Shown here one piece after another: positions 16,509 through 23,178 of a stretch of DNA of 40,804 bases. Position numbers and translations under genes: made by a program. This stretch comes from an uncultured Collinsella sp. GTDB taxonomy: Bacteria; Actinomycetota; Coriobacteriia; Coriobacteriales; Coriobacteriaceae. The notes under the pieces were generated by a model that was given only the letters and a program-made list of their open reading frames with translations, had not been told where the DNA came from and did not search any database. Position 1 is the first letter of the stretch. Each line of letters starts with the position of its first letter. The stretch lies in the NCBI GenBank assembly GCA_900548495.1, contig URKT01000004.1, positions 1 through 40,804 of the forward strand, read 5' to 3'.

Positions 16509-16540
16509 TTTCGGATACCGAGTTTTAGGAGAAAGCACTT

Positions 16541-16801
16541 ATGAGCAGAAGTCTCAAAAAGGGCCCGTTCGTGGAGACTCGCCTTCTCTCGCGTATCACC
16601 GCGATGAACGAGGCTGGCAAGAAGGACGTCGTGAAGACCTGGTCCCGCGCGTCCACCATCTTCCCCGAGATGGTTGGTCACACCATCGCCGTCCACGACG
16701 GCCGCAAGCATGTGCCCGTGTATGTTACCGAGTCCATGGTTGGTCACAAGCTCGGCGAGTTCGCGCCGACTCGTACGTTCCGTGGCCACAAGGCCAAATA
16801 G
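16541..16801 (+). CDS. rpsS: 30S ribosomal protein S19
   Basis: An 86-residue S19 (MSRSLKKGPFVETRLLSRI, WSRASTIFPEMVGHTIAVHDGRKHVPVYVTESMVGHKLGEFAPTRTFRGH), which sits in the head of the small subunit with S13. TAGGAG precedes ATG 16541. The order rplB-rpsS-rplV is standard. Confidence 0.97.
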   Translation: MSRSLKKGPFVETRLLSRITAMNEAGKKDVVKTWSRASTIFPEMVGHTIAVHDGRKHVPVYVTESMVGHKLGEFAPTRTFRGHKAK

Positions 16802-16815
16802 GGGGTTAACCGTAA

Positions 16816-17187
16816 ATGGCAACTAAGTCTATTGAAACTGAGGCCACCGAGGTTCGCGCCGTCGCTAAGTACGTGCGTGTTTCCCCCAGCAAGGCCCGCC
16901 TGGTGGTCGATCTGATCCGCCGCAAGCCTGTCGCTCAGGCCTTCGACATCCTCCACTTCTGCGACCGCGCCGTCGCCGTGGATGTCGAGAAGGTTCTCCG
17001 TTCCGCCGTTGCGAACGCCGAGAACAACAACGGTCTGCGTGCCGACAACCTGGTTGTCGCCGCTGCCTATGTTGACGAGGGTCCGACGCTTAAGCGCATC
17101 CGTCCCCGCGCCAAGGGTTCCGCTTCTCGCATTCTGAAGCGTACTTCCCACATCACCGTCGTCGTTGCTCCTCGAAAGGAGGCGTAA
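16816..17187 (+). CDS. rplV: 50S ribosomal protein L22
   Basis: A 123-residue L22. Its C-terminal beta-hairpin (LKRIRPRAKGSASRILKRTSHITVVV) lines the exit tunnel and is the usual site of macrolide-resistance changes; none can be judged here. N-terminal KYVRVSPSKARLVVDLIR is diagnostic. GGGGG before ATG 16816. Confidence 0.97.
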   Translation: MATKSIETEATEVRAVAKYVRVSPSKARLVVDLIRRKPVAQAFDILHFCDRAVAVDVEKVLRSAVANAENNNGLRADNLVVAAAYVDEGPTLKRIRPRAKGSASRILKRTSHITVVVAPRKEA

Positions 17188-17193
17188 AGCTGT

Positions 17194-17904
17194 ATGGGTC
17201 AGAAAGTCTACCCCACCGGCTTCCGTCTTGGCATCACCGAGAACTGGCGCTCCCGCTGGTTCGCAGAGAAGGATTACGCTAAGACCCTCGGTAACGATCT
17301 CGAGATCCGCAAGTACCTCGAGAAGCGTCTTTCCCGCGCAGCTGTCTCCCGCGTCGAGATCGAGCGCGCTGGCGACAAGGTGAAGGTCATCATCCTCACC
17401 GCTCGCCCCGGCGTTGTCATCGGTAAGAAGGGTGCCGAGATCGATACCCTCCGCACCGAGCTCGAGAAGGTCGCTGGCGTCTCCAAGGGCCAGCTCTCCG
17501 TCGACGTTGTCGAGATCAAGCGCCCCGAGCTCGACGCCAACCTCGTTGCTCAGTCCATCGCTGAGCAGCTCGAGGGCCGCGTTGCCTTCCGTCGCGCTAT
17601 GCGCAAGGCTGTCCAGTCCGCCCGCAAGGCCGGCGCCAAGGGCATCCGTATCCAGTGCTCCGGTCGTCTCGGCGGTGCCGAGATGGGCCGTCGTGAGTGG
17701 TACCGTGAGGGTCGCGTGCCTCTGCACACCCTCCGTGCCAAGATCGACTACGGCACGGCTGTCGCCAGCACCACCATGGGTGCCTGCGGCGTGAAGGTCT
17801 GGATTTACCTGGGCGAGAAGCTCCCGGGCCAGCCTGTTCCCAACCCTGCACTCGAGGGCTCTTCCCGTCCTCGTCGTCGTAACTCCGAGAGGAGGGGTCA
17901 GTAG
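17194..17904 (+). CDS. rpsC: 30S ribosomal protein S3
   Basis: A 236-residue S3 with the KH domain motif VVIGKKGAEIDTLRTELEK and the C-terminal GAKGIRIQCSGRLGGAEMGRREWYREGRVPLHTLRAKIDYG, located at the mRNA entry of the small subunit. AAAGGAGG lies at the end of rplV. Its stop codon shares one base with the GTG start of rplP. Confidence 0.97.
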   Translation: MGQKVYPTGFRLGITENWRSRWFAEKDYAKTLGNDLEIRKYLEKRLSRAAVSRVEIERAGDKVKVIILTARPGVVIGKKGAEIDTLRTELEKVAGVSKGQLSVDVVEIKRPELDANLVAQSIAEQLEGRVAFRRAMRKAVQSARKAGAKGIRIQCSGRLGGAEMGRREWYREGRVPLHTLRAKIDYGTAVASTTMGACGVKVWIYLGEKLPGQPVPNPALEGSSRPRRRNSERRGQ

Positions 17905-18407
17905 TGCTTGCCCCTAAGCGTATTCTTCACCGCAAGGTGCAGCGTGGCTCCATGAAGGGCCAGGCCAAGGGTAATACCGAGCTGCATTTCGGCGAGTTTG
18001 GTATCCAGGCTCTCGAGGCCCATTGGATTACCAACCGTCAGATCGAGGCCGCTCGTATTGCCATGACCCGCTACATGAAGCGTGGCGGTCGTGTCTACAT
18101 CACGATCTTCCCCGATAAGCCCATCACCAAGAAGCCTGCCGAGACTCGCATGGGTTCTGGTAAGGGTAACCCCGAGGAGTGGGTGGCCGTCGTCAAGCCC
18201 GGCCGCATCATGTTCGAGGTCAAGGGCGTGCCCGAGGAGGTCGCTCGCGAGGCTCTGCGTCTTGCACAGCACAAGCTTCCCATCAAGACCAAGATTGTTG
18301 CTGCCAAGAACGCTGAGCAGCGCATCGAGAAGGAGATGGCTGAGGAGGCCGCTCTCGAGGCCAAGTGGGCTGCTGAGGACGCCGCCGCCGCCAAGGAGGA
18401 GAACTAA
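17904..18407 (+). CDS. rplP: 50S ribosomal protein L16
   Basis: A 167-residue L16 (MLAPKRILHRKVQRGSMKGQ, RYMKRGGRVYITIFPDKPITKKPAETRMGSGKG). The GTG start overlaps the rpsC stop by one base, with GAGGAGGGG before it. The core ends near residue 138 as usual; about 28 further residues form an Ala/Glu-rich helix-like tail (EKEMAEEAALEAKWAAEDAA) not found in most L16 proteins. The stop shares one base with the rpmC start. Confidence 0.96.
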   Translation: MLAPKRILHRKVQRGSMKGQAKGNTELHFGEFGIQALEAHWITNRQIEAARIAMTRYMKRGGRVYITIFPDKPITKKPAETRMGSGKGNPEEWVAVVKPGRIMFEVKGVPEEVAREALRLAQHKLPIKTKIVAAKNAEQRIEKEMAEEAALEAKWAAEDAAAAKEEN

Positions 18408-18622
18408 TGAAGCCCGCAGAGATTCGTGAGCTCTCGGACGCTCAGCTCGTTGAGAAGCTGAAGGAAATGCGCGCCGAGCTCTTTAACCTTCGTTTCCAGA
18501 TGGCCACCAGCCAGCTGGACAACACCGCTCGCGTCAACACCGTGAAGAAGGACATCGCTCGCGTCCTCACGGAGCAGCGCGCCCGCGAGATCGCAGCGGA
18601 GAAGTCCGCTGTCGCCGAGTAG
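18407..18622 (+). CDS. rpmC: 50S ribosomal protein L29
   Basis: A 71-residue L29 with the two-helix pattern EIRELSDAQLVEKLKEMRAELFNLRFQMATSQLDNTARVNTVKKDIARVLTEQRARE. Start ATG overlaps the last base of the rplP stop (TAATG), which suggests coupled translation. Confidence 0.96.
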   Translation: MKPAEIRELSDAQLVEKLKEMRAELFNLRFQMATSQLDNTARVNTVKKDIARVLTEQRAREIAAEKSAVAE

Positions 18623-18638
18623 GACCTAAGGAGAGAAC

Positions 18639-18899
18639 ATGACTGATTCGCGTAACTCGCGTAAGGTCCGTACGGGTGTCGTTACCTCCGTCTCCGGTGC
18701 CAAGACCATTGTTGTCACCATCACCGAGCGCAAGCGTCACCCCAAGTACGGCAAGATGATGACCAGCTCCAAAAAGCTGCACGCTCACGACGAGGAGTGC
18801 ACGGCTGGCGTGGGCGATACCGTCCGCGTTATGGAGACCCGTCCTATGTCCAAGATGAAGCGTTGGCGCCTCATCGAGGTCGTCGAGCGCGCTAAATAA
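18639..18899 (+). CDS. rpsQ: 30S ribosomal protein S17
   Basis: An 86-residue S17, a primary 16S rRNA-binding OB-fold protein (GVVTSVSGAKTIVVTITERKRHPKYGKMM, METRPMSKMKRWRLIEVVERAK). AAGGAG before ATG 18639. Last gene of the second unit; a structured spacer follows. Confidence 0.97.
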   Translation: MTDSRNSRKVRTGVVTSVSGAKTIVVTITERKRHPKYGKMMTSSKKLHAHDEECTAGVGDTVRVMETRPMSKMKRWRLIEVVERAK

Positions 18900-18926
18900 G
18901 CAGTCGCTCTTACGACTTGTACGTTT

Positions 18927-18992
18927 CCGAAGATGTGCGTATGCCTGGCTTGCATACCACGGGCCGCGTAAAGGCTGCGCACCTCTCTTCGG
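18927..18992 (+). promoter_or_regulatory. Nested multi-helix leader before rplN
   Basis: Three helices nest: CCGAAGA (18927-18933) with TCTTCGG (18986-18992), GTGCG (18935-18939) with CGCAC (18978-18982), and GTATGC (18939-18944) with GCATAC (18952-18957) around a 7-base loop. The element lies in a 118-base gap within a block where other gaps are short. rplN starts the spc operon in Escherichia coli, so an internal promoter or autoregulatory RNA is plausible. Confidence 0.55.
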
Positions 18993-19017
18993 TTCTTAGT
19001 TCGGAGGAACATCTACC

Positions 19018-19386
19018 ATGATTCAGATGCAAACCATGCTGAACGTCGCCGACAACTCCGGCGCTCGCAAGATTCGCTGCATCAAGGTGCTTGGCGGTTC
19101 CAAGCGTCGTTATGCAGGCATCGGCGATGTGTTCATCGGTGCTGTCCAGGAGGCCACCCCTGGCGCCAACGTCAAGAAGAAGGACGTTGTCCGTTGCGTC
19201 GTCGTTCGCACCGTTAAGGAGATCCGCCGCAAGGATGGCTCCTACATTCGCTTTGATGAGAACGCCTGCGTTGTCATCAACAACGATGGTTCGCCCGTCG
19301 GCACCCGTATCTTCGGGCCTGTCGCTCGCGAGCTTCGTGACAAGAAGTACATGAAGATCGTCTCGCTCGCTCCCGAGACCCTGTAG
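19018..19386 (+). CDS. rplN: 50S ribosomal protein L14
   Basis: A 122-residue L14 (MIQMQTMLNVADNSGARKIRCIKVLGGSKRRYAGIGD, RELRDKKYMKIVSLAPETL), which contacts 16S rRNA at an intersubunit bridge. CGGAGGAAC precedes ATG 19018. It follows the leader-like element described at 18927. Confidence 0.97.
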   Translation: MIQMQTMLNVADNSGARKIRCIKVLGGSKRRYAGIGDVFIGAVQEATPGANVKKKDVVRCVVVRTVKEIRRKDGSYIRFDENACVVINNDGSPVGTRIFGPVARELRDKKYMKIVSLAPETL

Positions 19387-19399
19387 TTAGGGGAGATAT

Positions 19400-19705
19400 A
19401 TGTATATCAAGAAGGGCGATAAGGTCCAGGTTCTCTCTGGTAAGGATCGCGGCAAGCAGGGCGTTGTCCTGCGTGCTCTCCCCGCCGAGAACAAGGTCGT
19501 TGTCGAGGGCGTTTCGGTCGTCAAGAAGGCCGTCAAGCCCAACGCTGCCAACCAGCAGGGCGGCATCGTTTCGCAGGAGGCTCCTATCGACGCCTCCAAC
19601 GTCAATCTCGTCTGCCCCGAGTGCGGTAAGGTTACCCGCGTCGGTCACGAGAAGGACGGCAAGAACAAGCTGCGCGTCTGCAAGAAGTGCGGCCACAAGT
19701 TCTAA
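19400..19705 (+). CDS. rplX: 50S ribosomal protein L24
   Basis: A 101-residue L24 with the KOW motif near the N-terminus (GDKVQVLSGKDRGKQGVVLRALP) and a C-terminal CPEC...CKKC pair of Cys motifs found in many L24 proteins. TAGGGGAG before ATG 19400. It is the last gene of the block: rplE, rpsN, rpsH and the rest of the spc set do not follow; a terminator does. Confidence 0.97.
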   Translation: MYIKKGDKVQVLSGKDRGKQGVVLRALPAENKVVVEGVSVVKKAVKPNAANQQGGIVSQEAPIDASNVNLVCPECGKVTRVGHEKDGKNKLRVCKKCGHKF

Positions 19706-19731
19706 GCTGCCCGCAACATCAAGTTGCTAGC

Positions 19732-19765
19732 AAAGGCCCGGATGCCACGGCACCCGGGCCTTTTT
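19732..19765 (+). terminator. Terminator after rplX
   Basis: AAAGGCCCGG (19732-19741) pairs with CCGGGCCTTT (19754-19763), with TGCC/GGCA inside, and runs into five T. A strong intrinsic terminator that ends the ribosomal protein transcript. Confidence 0.9.
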
Positions 19766-19775
19766 CTATTCCTAC

Positions 19776-19962
19776 TCATTGGGGACAGACTTAAATGAGT
19801 GGCCGTTGGGGGCGTTCTTAAACGACCAGTCGATGGGGACTGTCTTTAGATTTTTTTATCTGGTCATCTGGGATAGGCTTCAACGAAAGCGGCACATAGG
19901 GACTGTCTCTAGGTGCCGGCACATAGGGACGTTCCCTTTTTGCCGGCAGTTTGGGACGGTCC
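19776..19962. repeat. REP-like hairpin cluster with GGGAC(A/T)GTC motifs
   Basis: Variants of GGGACWGTC recur about five times. Two adjoining hairpins are clear: GGCAC (19891-19895)/GTGCC (19913-19917), and GCCGGCA (19915-19921)/TGCCGGC (19941-19947) enclosing GGGACGTTCCC. Related GGGGACAGG sequence recurs at 22078 and, inverted, at 22113 and 22484. They look like dispersed extragenic palindromes. No gene is supported in 19706-20242. Confidence 0.6.
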
Positions 19963-20062
19963 TTTGATGTCTGATGTCCTCAGAGGGGTGGAGTATCACG
20001 GCCTACTCTGTTCTTTAGGGCTTTGGTGTTCCGCCTCTTTATGTTTCACAAGGATCGTCGCA

Positions 20063-20110
20063 TGCGCATTTATGCGCATAGCTTTGCGCGACAATGCGCA
20101 TAACTGCGCA
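20063..20110. promoter_or_regulatory. Phased TGCGCA repeats upstream of dehydrogenase gene
   Basis: TGCGC(A/G) starts at 20063, 20073, 20085, 20095 and 20105, so the copies are 10-12 bases apart and fall on one face of the helix. A related GCGCAATTGTGCG dyad lies about 80 bases further on, before AATATAGG. This resembles an operator array for the following operon; the DeoR-type regulator encoded in that operon is a candidate binder. Confidence 0.45.
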
Positions 20111-20242
20111 AACATCTGCCAACTATGGCTAAATAATGACCGACAAACAAATAAATACGCAAACACGAGCAGATACGCGCGCAATTGTGCGAATATAGGG
20201 TTGTTAGAAATGAAGGACTTCCGATGACTCAGGAGGCACATC

Positions 20243-21322
20243 ATGGCAGATTCCAAACAGGCTCCGCTCGACGCCGAGGCAGCCGCAAAGGCGGCGTTTG
20301 CCTCGGTCCAGAATCAGCCGTTCCCAAACGACATCTTTACGGCTCCCGAGCTTCGCTGGGCAGTGATCGGGTGCGGTGTTATCGCCAACCAAATGGCCCA
20401 GTCCCTCGCGCTGGCCGGCCGCAAGCTCGCGGGTGTCGTCAACCGTACGCTTTCCAAAGCCCAGGCTTTTGCCGAGCAGTATGGCGTCGAGAAGGTGTAC
20501 GAGACGGTCGAGGACCTCTACGCCGATCCGGACATCGACGCCGTCTATATCACCACGCCGCACAACACGCATATCACCTACCTGCGAGCCGCTCTGGCAG
20601 CTGGTAAGCACGTGCTCTGCGAGAAGGCCATTACCCTCAATTCCGCTGAGCTCGACGAGGCGCGTGCCATCGCCGACGAGCACAACGTCGTCCTTATGGA
20701 CGCCACCACGGTGCTTCACATGCCGCTGTATCAGGAGCTGCGCCGCCGCATGGATGCGGGCGATTTTGGTCGCATGAACCTCGCCCAGCTCAACTTTGGC
20801 AGCTATAAGGAGTACGGGGACCTGACCAACCGGTTCTACAACCGTAGTCTCGCCGGCGGCGCCATGCTCGACATTGGCGTGTATGCCCTGTCTGTCATGC
20901 GCCTGTTTATGGCCAGTCAACCCGTGGAGGTCGTCTCTCTGGGCAACACCTGTGAGACCGGCGTTGACGTTGCGAGTGGCATTGTCTGCCGTAACGCCGA
21001 GCAGCAGCTGGGCGTGGTGAGCCTTACGCTCCATTCCAAGCAGCCCAAGCGTTCGGTTATCAGCTTCGACAAATGCTATATCGAGGTCAACGAGTATCCG
21101 CGCGCCGACCATGCGACCATCGTGTGGACTGCGGACGGTCGCCGTGAGGAGGTCCACGCTGGCACCGAGGCATACGCTCTGTGCTACGAGATGGCCGACC
21201 TGGAGAAGGCCGTTGCCGGCGATGATTCGAAGTGCGAGCTTCTGGACTATGCTTCTGATGTTATGGAGCTGATGACCAGGCTTCGCGCCGATTGGGGAGT
21301 CGTGTACCCCGAGGAGGAGTAA
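20243..21322 (+). CDS. Gfo/Idh/MocA family oxidoreductase
   Basis: A 359-residue NAD(P)-dependent dehydrogenase. The Rossmann motif AVIGCGVIANQMAQ is at about 40-53, and GKHVLCEKAITLN carries the family's EK(P) lysine with Ala replacing the usual Pro. The C-terminal half has the typical GGAMLDIGVYAL. The first 35 residues are an Ala-rich extension. Family members act on sugars, inositols or trans-dihydrodiols; the substrate here is unknown. CAGGAGG lies before ATG 20243. It is followed after 3 bases by a DeoR regulator, which suggests a small inducible sugar operon. Confidence 0.9.
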   Translation: MADSKQAPLDAEAAAKAAFASVQNQPFPNDIFTAPELRWAVIGCGVIANQMAQSLALAGRKLAGVVNRTLSKAQAFAEQYGVEKVYETVEDLYADPDIDAVYITTPHNTHITYLRAALAAGKHVLCEKAITLNSAELDEARAIADEHNVVLMDATTVLHMPLYQELRRRMDAGDFGRMNLAQLNFGSYKEYGDLTNRFYNRSLAGGAMLDIGVYALSVMRLFMASQPVEVVSLGNTCETGVDVASGIVCRNAEQQLGVVSLTLHSKQPKRSVISFDKCYIEVNEYPRADHATIVWTADGRREEVHAGTEAYALCYEMADLEKAVAGDDSKCELLDYASDVMELMTRLRADWGVVYPEEE

Positions 21323-21325
21323 GCG

Positions 21326-22072
21326 ATGCTAGCGGAAGATAGGCTCAATGCGATTGTGTCGATGGTGCAGCAGGCTGGCTCGGTTACTGTGCCAGAGCTT
21401 GCCGATACCCTGGGCGTGACGGCGTCTACCATTCGGCGCGACCTGCAGGCGCTCGACCGCGCACACCGCATCGCCAAGGTCCACGGTGGGGCGACGAGTC
21501 TTGAGCGCGCGCACGTGACGCGCGACCTAACGATCAGCGAGCGCAGCGATCTCCATAACGACGACAAGGAGCGTATCTGCGCCCGTGCGGCGGCGCTTGT
21601 GGAGCCCGATAGCTTTGTGTATATCGATTCGGGCTCCACGACCCTCAAGCTCATCGAGCATCTTCCGCGCCTTGAGGGCGTCACCTATGTGACTGATTCC
21701 GTGCTCCACGCTCAGCACCTCGCTTTGCGCGGCATGCGCACCGTTGTGCTGGGCGGCGAGCTCAAGCCAGAGACCGAGGCGCTCGTCGGACCCGATGCCT
21801 TGGCAACCCTGGACCGCTATAACTTCAACTGCGGCTTTTGGGGTTCCAATGGCATCGCCGCCGAGCAAGGTCTCACCACACCGGATATCGAGGAAGCGCA
21901 GGTCAAACGTATCTCGATGCGCCATACCGCCAAACGCTTCGTAATCTCGGACGCCAGTAAATTTGGCATGGTGGCGCCCGTCAAGTTTGCGGACTTTCGC
22001 GATGCAACGATCATCACTGCGGGCGAGGTATCCGCCAAGTACCAGTCGATGGATAACGTCATTACGGTCTAG
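21326..22072 (+). CDS. DeoR/GlpR family transcriptional regulator
   Basis: A 248-residue regulator. The N-terminal winged helix-turn-helix (about 5-57) contains VTVPELADTLGVTASTIRRDLQALD, followed by the family's HGGA segment. The C-terminal sensor domain (about 75-235) has DSGSTTLKLIEHLP, the phosphate-binding part that responds to phosphorylated sugars. The gene starts 3 bases after the dehydrogenase gene with GAGGAGGAG in its end. It probably controls its own operon; the TGCGCA array upstream is a candidate operator. Confidence 0.93.
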   Translation: MLAEDRLNAIVSMVQQAGSVTVPELADTLGVTASTIRRDLQALDRAHRIAKVHGGATSLERAHVTRDLTISERSDLHNDDKERICARAAALVEPDSFVYIDSGSTTLKLIEHLPRLEGVTYVTDSVLHAQHLALRGMRTVVLGGELKPETEALVGPDALATLDRYNFNCGFWGSNGIAAEQGLTTPDIEEAQVKRISMRHTAKRFVISDASKFGMVAPVKFADFRDATIITAGEVSAKYQSMDNVITV

Positions 22073-22077
22073 CGACA

Positions 22078-22133
22078 GGGGACAGGACAAGGCCAAAGCC
22101 ACCACAAAGGTGCCTGTCCCCGCTGTGGTGGTT
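22078..22133. repeat. Palindromic repeat, copy A (35-bp direct repeat)
   Basis: 22099-22133 matches 22470-22504 at 33 of 35 positions. It includes CCACCACA/TGTGGTGG as a hairpin. CCTGTCCCC (22113-22121) is also the reverse complement of GGGGACAGG at 22078-22086, giving two competing stems. It lies just after the DeoR gene. Confidence 0.75.
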
Positions 22134-22164
22134 AGTAACGAAAACCGAGTAGTTTTCTCAATAG

Positions 22165-22201
22165 AAAAGCGGCAACGTCCATTACGGGCGTTGCCGCTTT
22201 T
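22165..22201 (+). terminator. Terminator after DeoR gene
   Basis: A 13-bp perfect stem AAAAGCGGCAACG (22165-22177)/CGTTGCCGCTTTT (22189-22201) with an 11-base loop and T-rich 3' side. The A tract on the left allows weak action in the other direction too. Confidence 0.9.
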
Positions 22202-22218
22202 GTTGTCTACCGGTTTTG

Positions 22219-22434
22219 TCTAAGTCTGTAACAACTAGACCGTTAAAAGTGGGCTAGGTGTTACAGATTGAGATACTTCCGAGCCGCGCCGTCCCTTTGT
22301 CTCAATCTGTAACATCTGGGACCGATTATGCCGAGTTATTGTTACAGATTGAGATTTTCCCTTAAGGGGGATTCGAATGTCTCGATCTGTAACAGATAGA
22401 CCGGAAAATGGGCTCTAACTGTTACAGATCGAGA
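22219..22434. repeat. Array of six alternating inverted 15-bp motifs, 40-bp period
   Basis: Motif TGTTACAGATYGAGA and its reverse complement alternate: minus at 22219-22233 (13/15 match), plus 22259-22273, minus 22300-22314, plus 22340-22354, minus 22380-22394, plus 22420-22434. Starts are 40, 41, 40, 40 and 40 bases apart, with 25- or 26-base spacers. The spacers inside TGTAACA...TGTTACA pairs are 25 bases each and share GACCG; the others differ. Neighbouring copies can form hairpins. The array fills the gap between two convergent genes. Confidence 0.9.
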
Positions 22435-22467
22435 CGTTTTGGGACCGCGGCTGAGCCATTGCGGCAA

Positions 22468-22504
22468 AACCACCACAAAGGTGCCTGTCCCCATTGTGGT
22501 GGTT
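22468..22504 (-). repeat. Palindromic repeat, copy B; likely terminator of minus-strand genes
   Basis: Second copy of the 35-bp repeat (22470-22504). AACCACCACAA (22468-22478) pairs with TTGTGGTGGTT (22494-22504), an 11-bp perfect stem that on the minus strand is followed by TTTTG. It touches the stop codon of the pseudouridine synthase gene and could end that transcript. Confidence 0.6.
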
Positions 22505-23163
22505 TAGGGCTCCCAGGGGCAGGGGGCTTCGATGTGGATGTGCTCGCCGGTTACGGGATGCGTGAAGGACACGCTGTGGGCGTGAAGCATGAGGCCACAA
22601 GGACGCGGCGTGCCGTACAGGTCGTCGCCAACCAGGGGATGGCGCTCGCTTGCCAGGTGCACGCGGATCTGGTGCTTGCGGCCGGTGAGTAGCTCGACAT
22701 CGATATACGAACGCGCGGGCAGGCCTCGGCGGCTCTTAAGGCGCTTGAGCACCTTCACGCGCGTCTGTGACGGCTTGCCGCTGGCGCCGACACGCATCTT
22801 GCGGCTATCGTGGCGGTCGCGGGCGATGGGCTTGTCGATGAGCTTCTCGTTCCAGTCGATCTTGCCCTCGGCCAGCGCCAGATAGTGCTTTTCGAAGGCG
22901 TGGTCGATGACCATTTGGTCAAAGGCGGGCTGCGTCTGTTTGTCGAGCGAAAACAACACCACGCCGGTGGTGTTGCGGTCCAGGCGGTTGAGCGGCTGCA
23001 TGTCGGTCGCGGCAAAGCCGTCACCCATCGCCAGCAGCAGGTCGCTGGCGTAGTCGGTGAGCGTGCGCTCGCCGGTGCCGTCGCCGTGGACGATCATGCC
23101 GGCGGGCTTGTCGATGGCCATGAGCCAGGCGTCGCAGTAAAGGACTTGAGGTTCTTCGTTCAC
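22504..23163 (-). CDS. RluD-family pseudouridine synthase
   Basis: A 219-residue member of the RluA/RluD pseudouridine synthase family, which isomerises uridine in rRNA or tRNA. The active-site region reads LNRLDRNTTGVVLF with the catalytic Asp62; most members have HRLDxxTSG, so the His is Asn here. TGRKHQIRVHLASERHPLVGDDLYG is the second conserved block. It lacks an S4 domain and is shorter than RluD, more like the minimal RluA/RluC core. The start is GTG 23163 with AAAGG 7 bases before it. It lies 15 bases after the U32 gene and is probably cotranscribed. The target base is unknown. Confidence 0.9.
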   Translation of the reverse strand: MNEEPQVLYCDAWLMAIDKPAGMIVHGDGTGERTLTDYASDLLLAMGDGFAATDMQPLNRLDRNTTGVVLFSLDKQTQPAFDQMVIDHAFEKHYLALAEGKIDWNEKLIDKPIARDRHDSRKMRVGASGKPSQTRVKVLKRLKSRRGLPARSYIDVELLTGRKHQIRVHLASERHPLVGDDLYGTPRPCGLMLHAHSVSFTHPVTGEHIHIEAPCPWEP

Positions 23164-23178
23164 GTGTAAGCCTTTCGG

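Noticed and set aside
22219..22434. CRISPR array
   Set aside because: Repeats alternate in orientation, are only 15 bp, the 25-bp spacers are partly related to each other, and there are no cas genes in the window.
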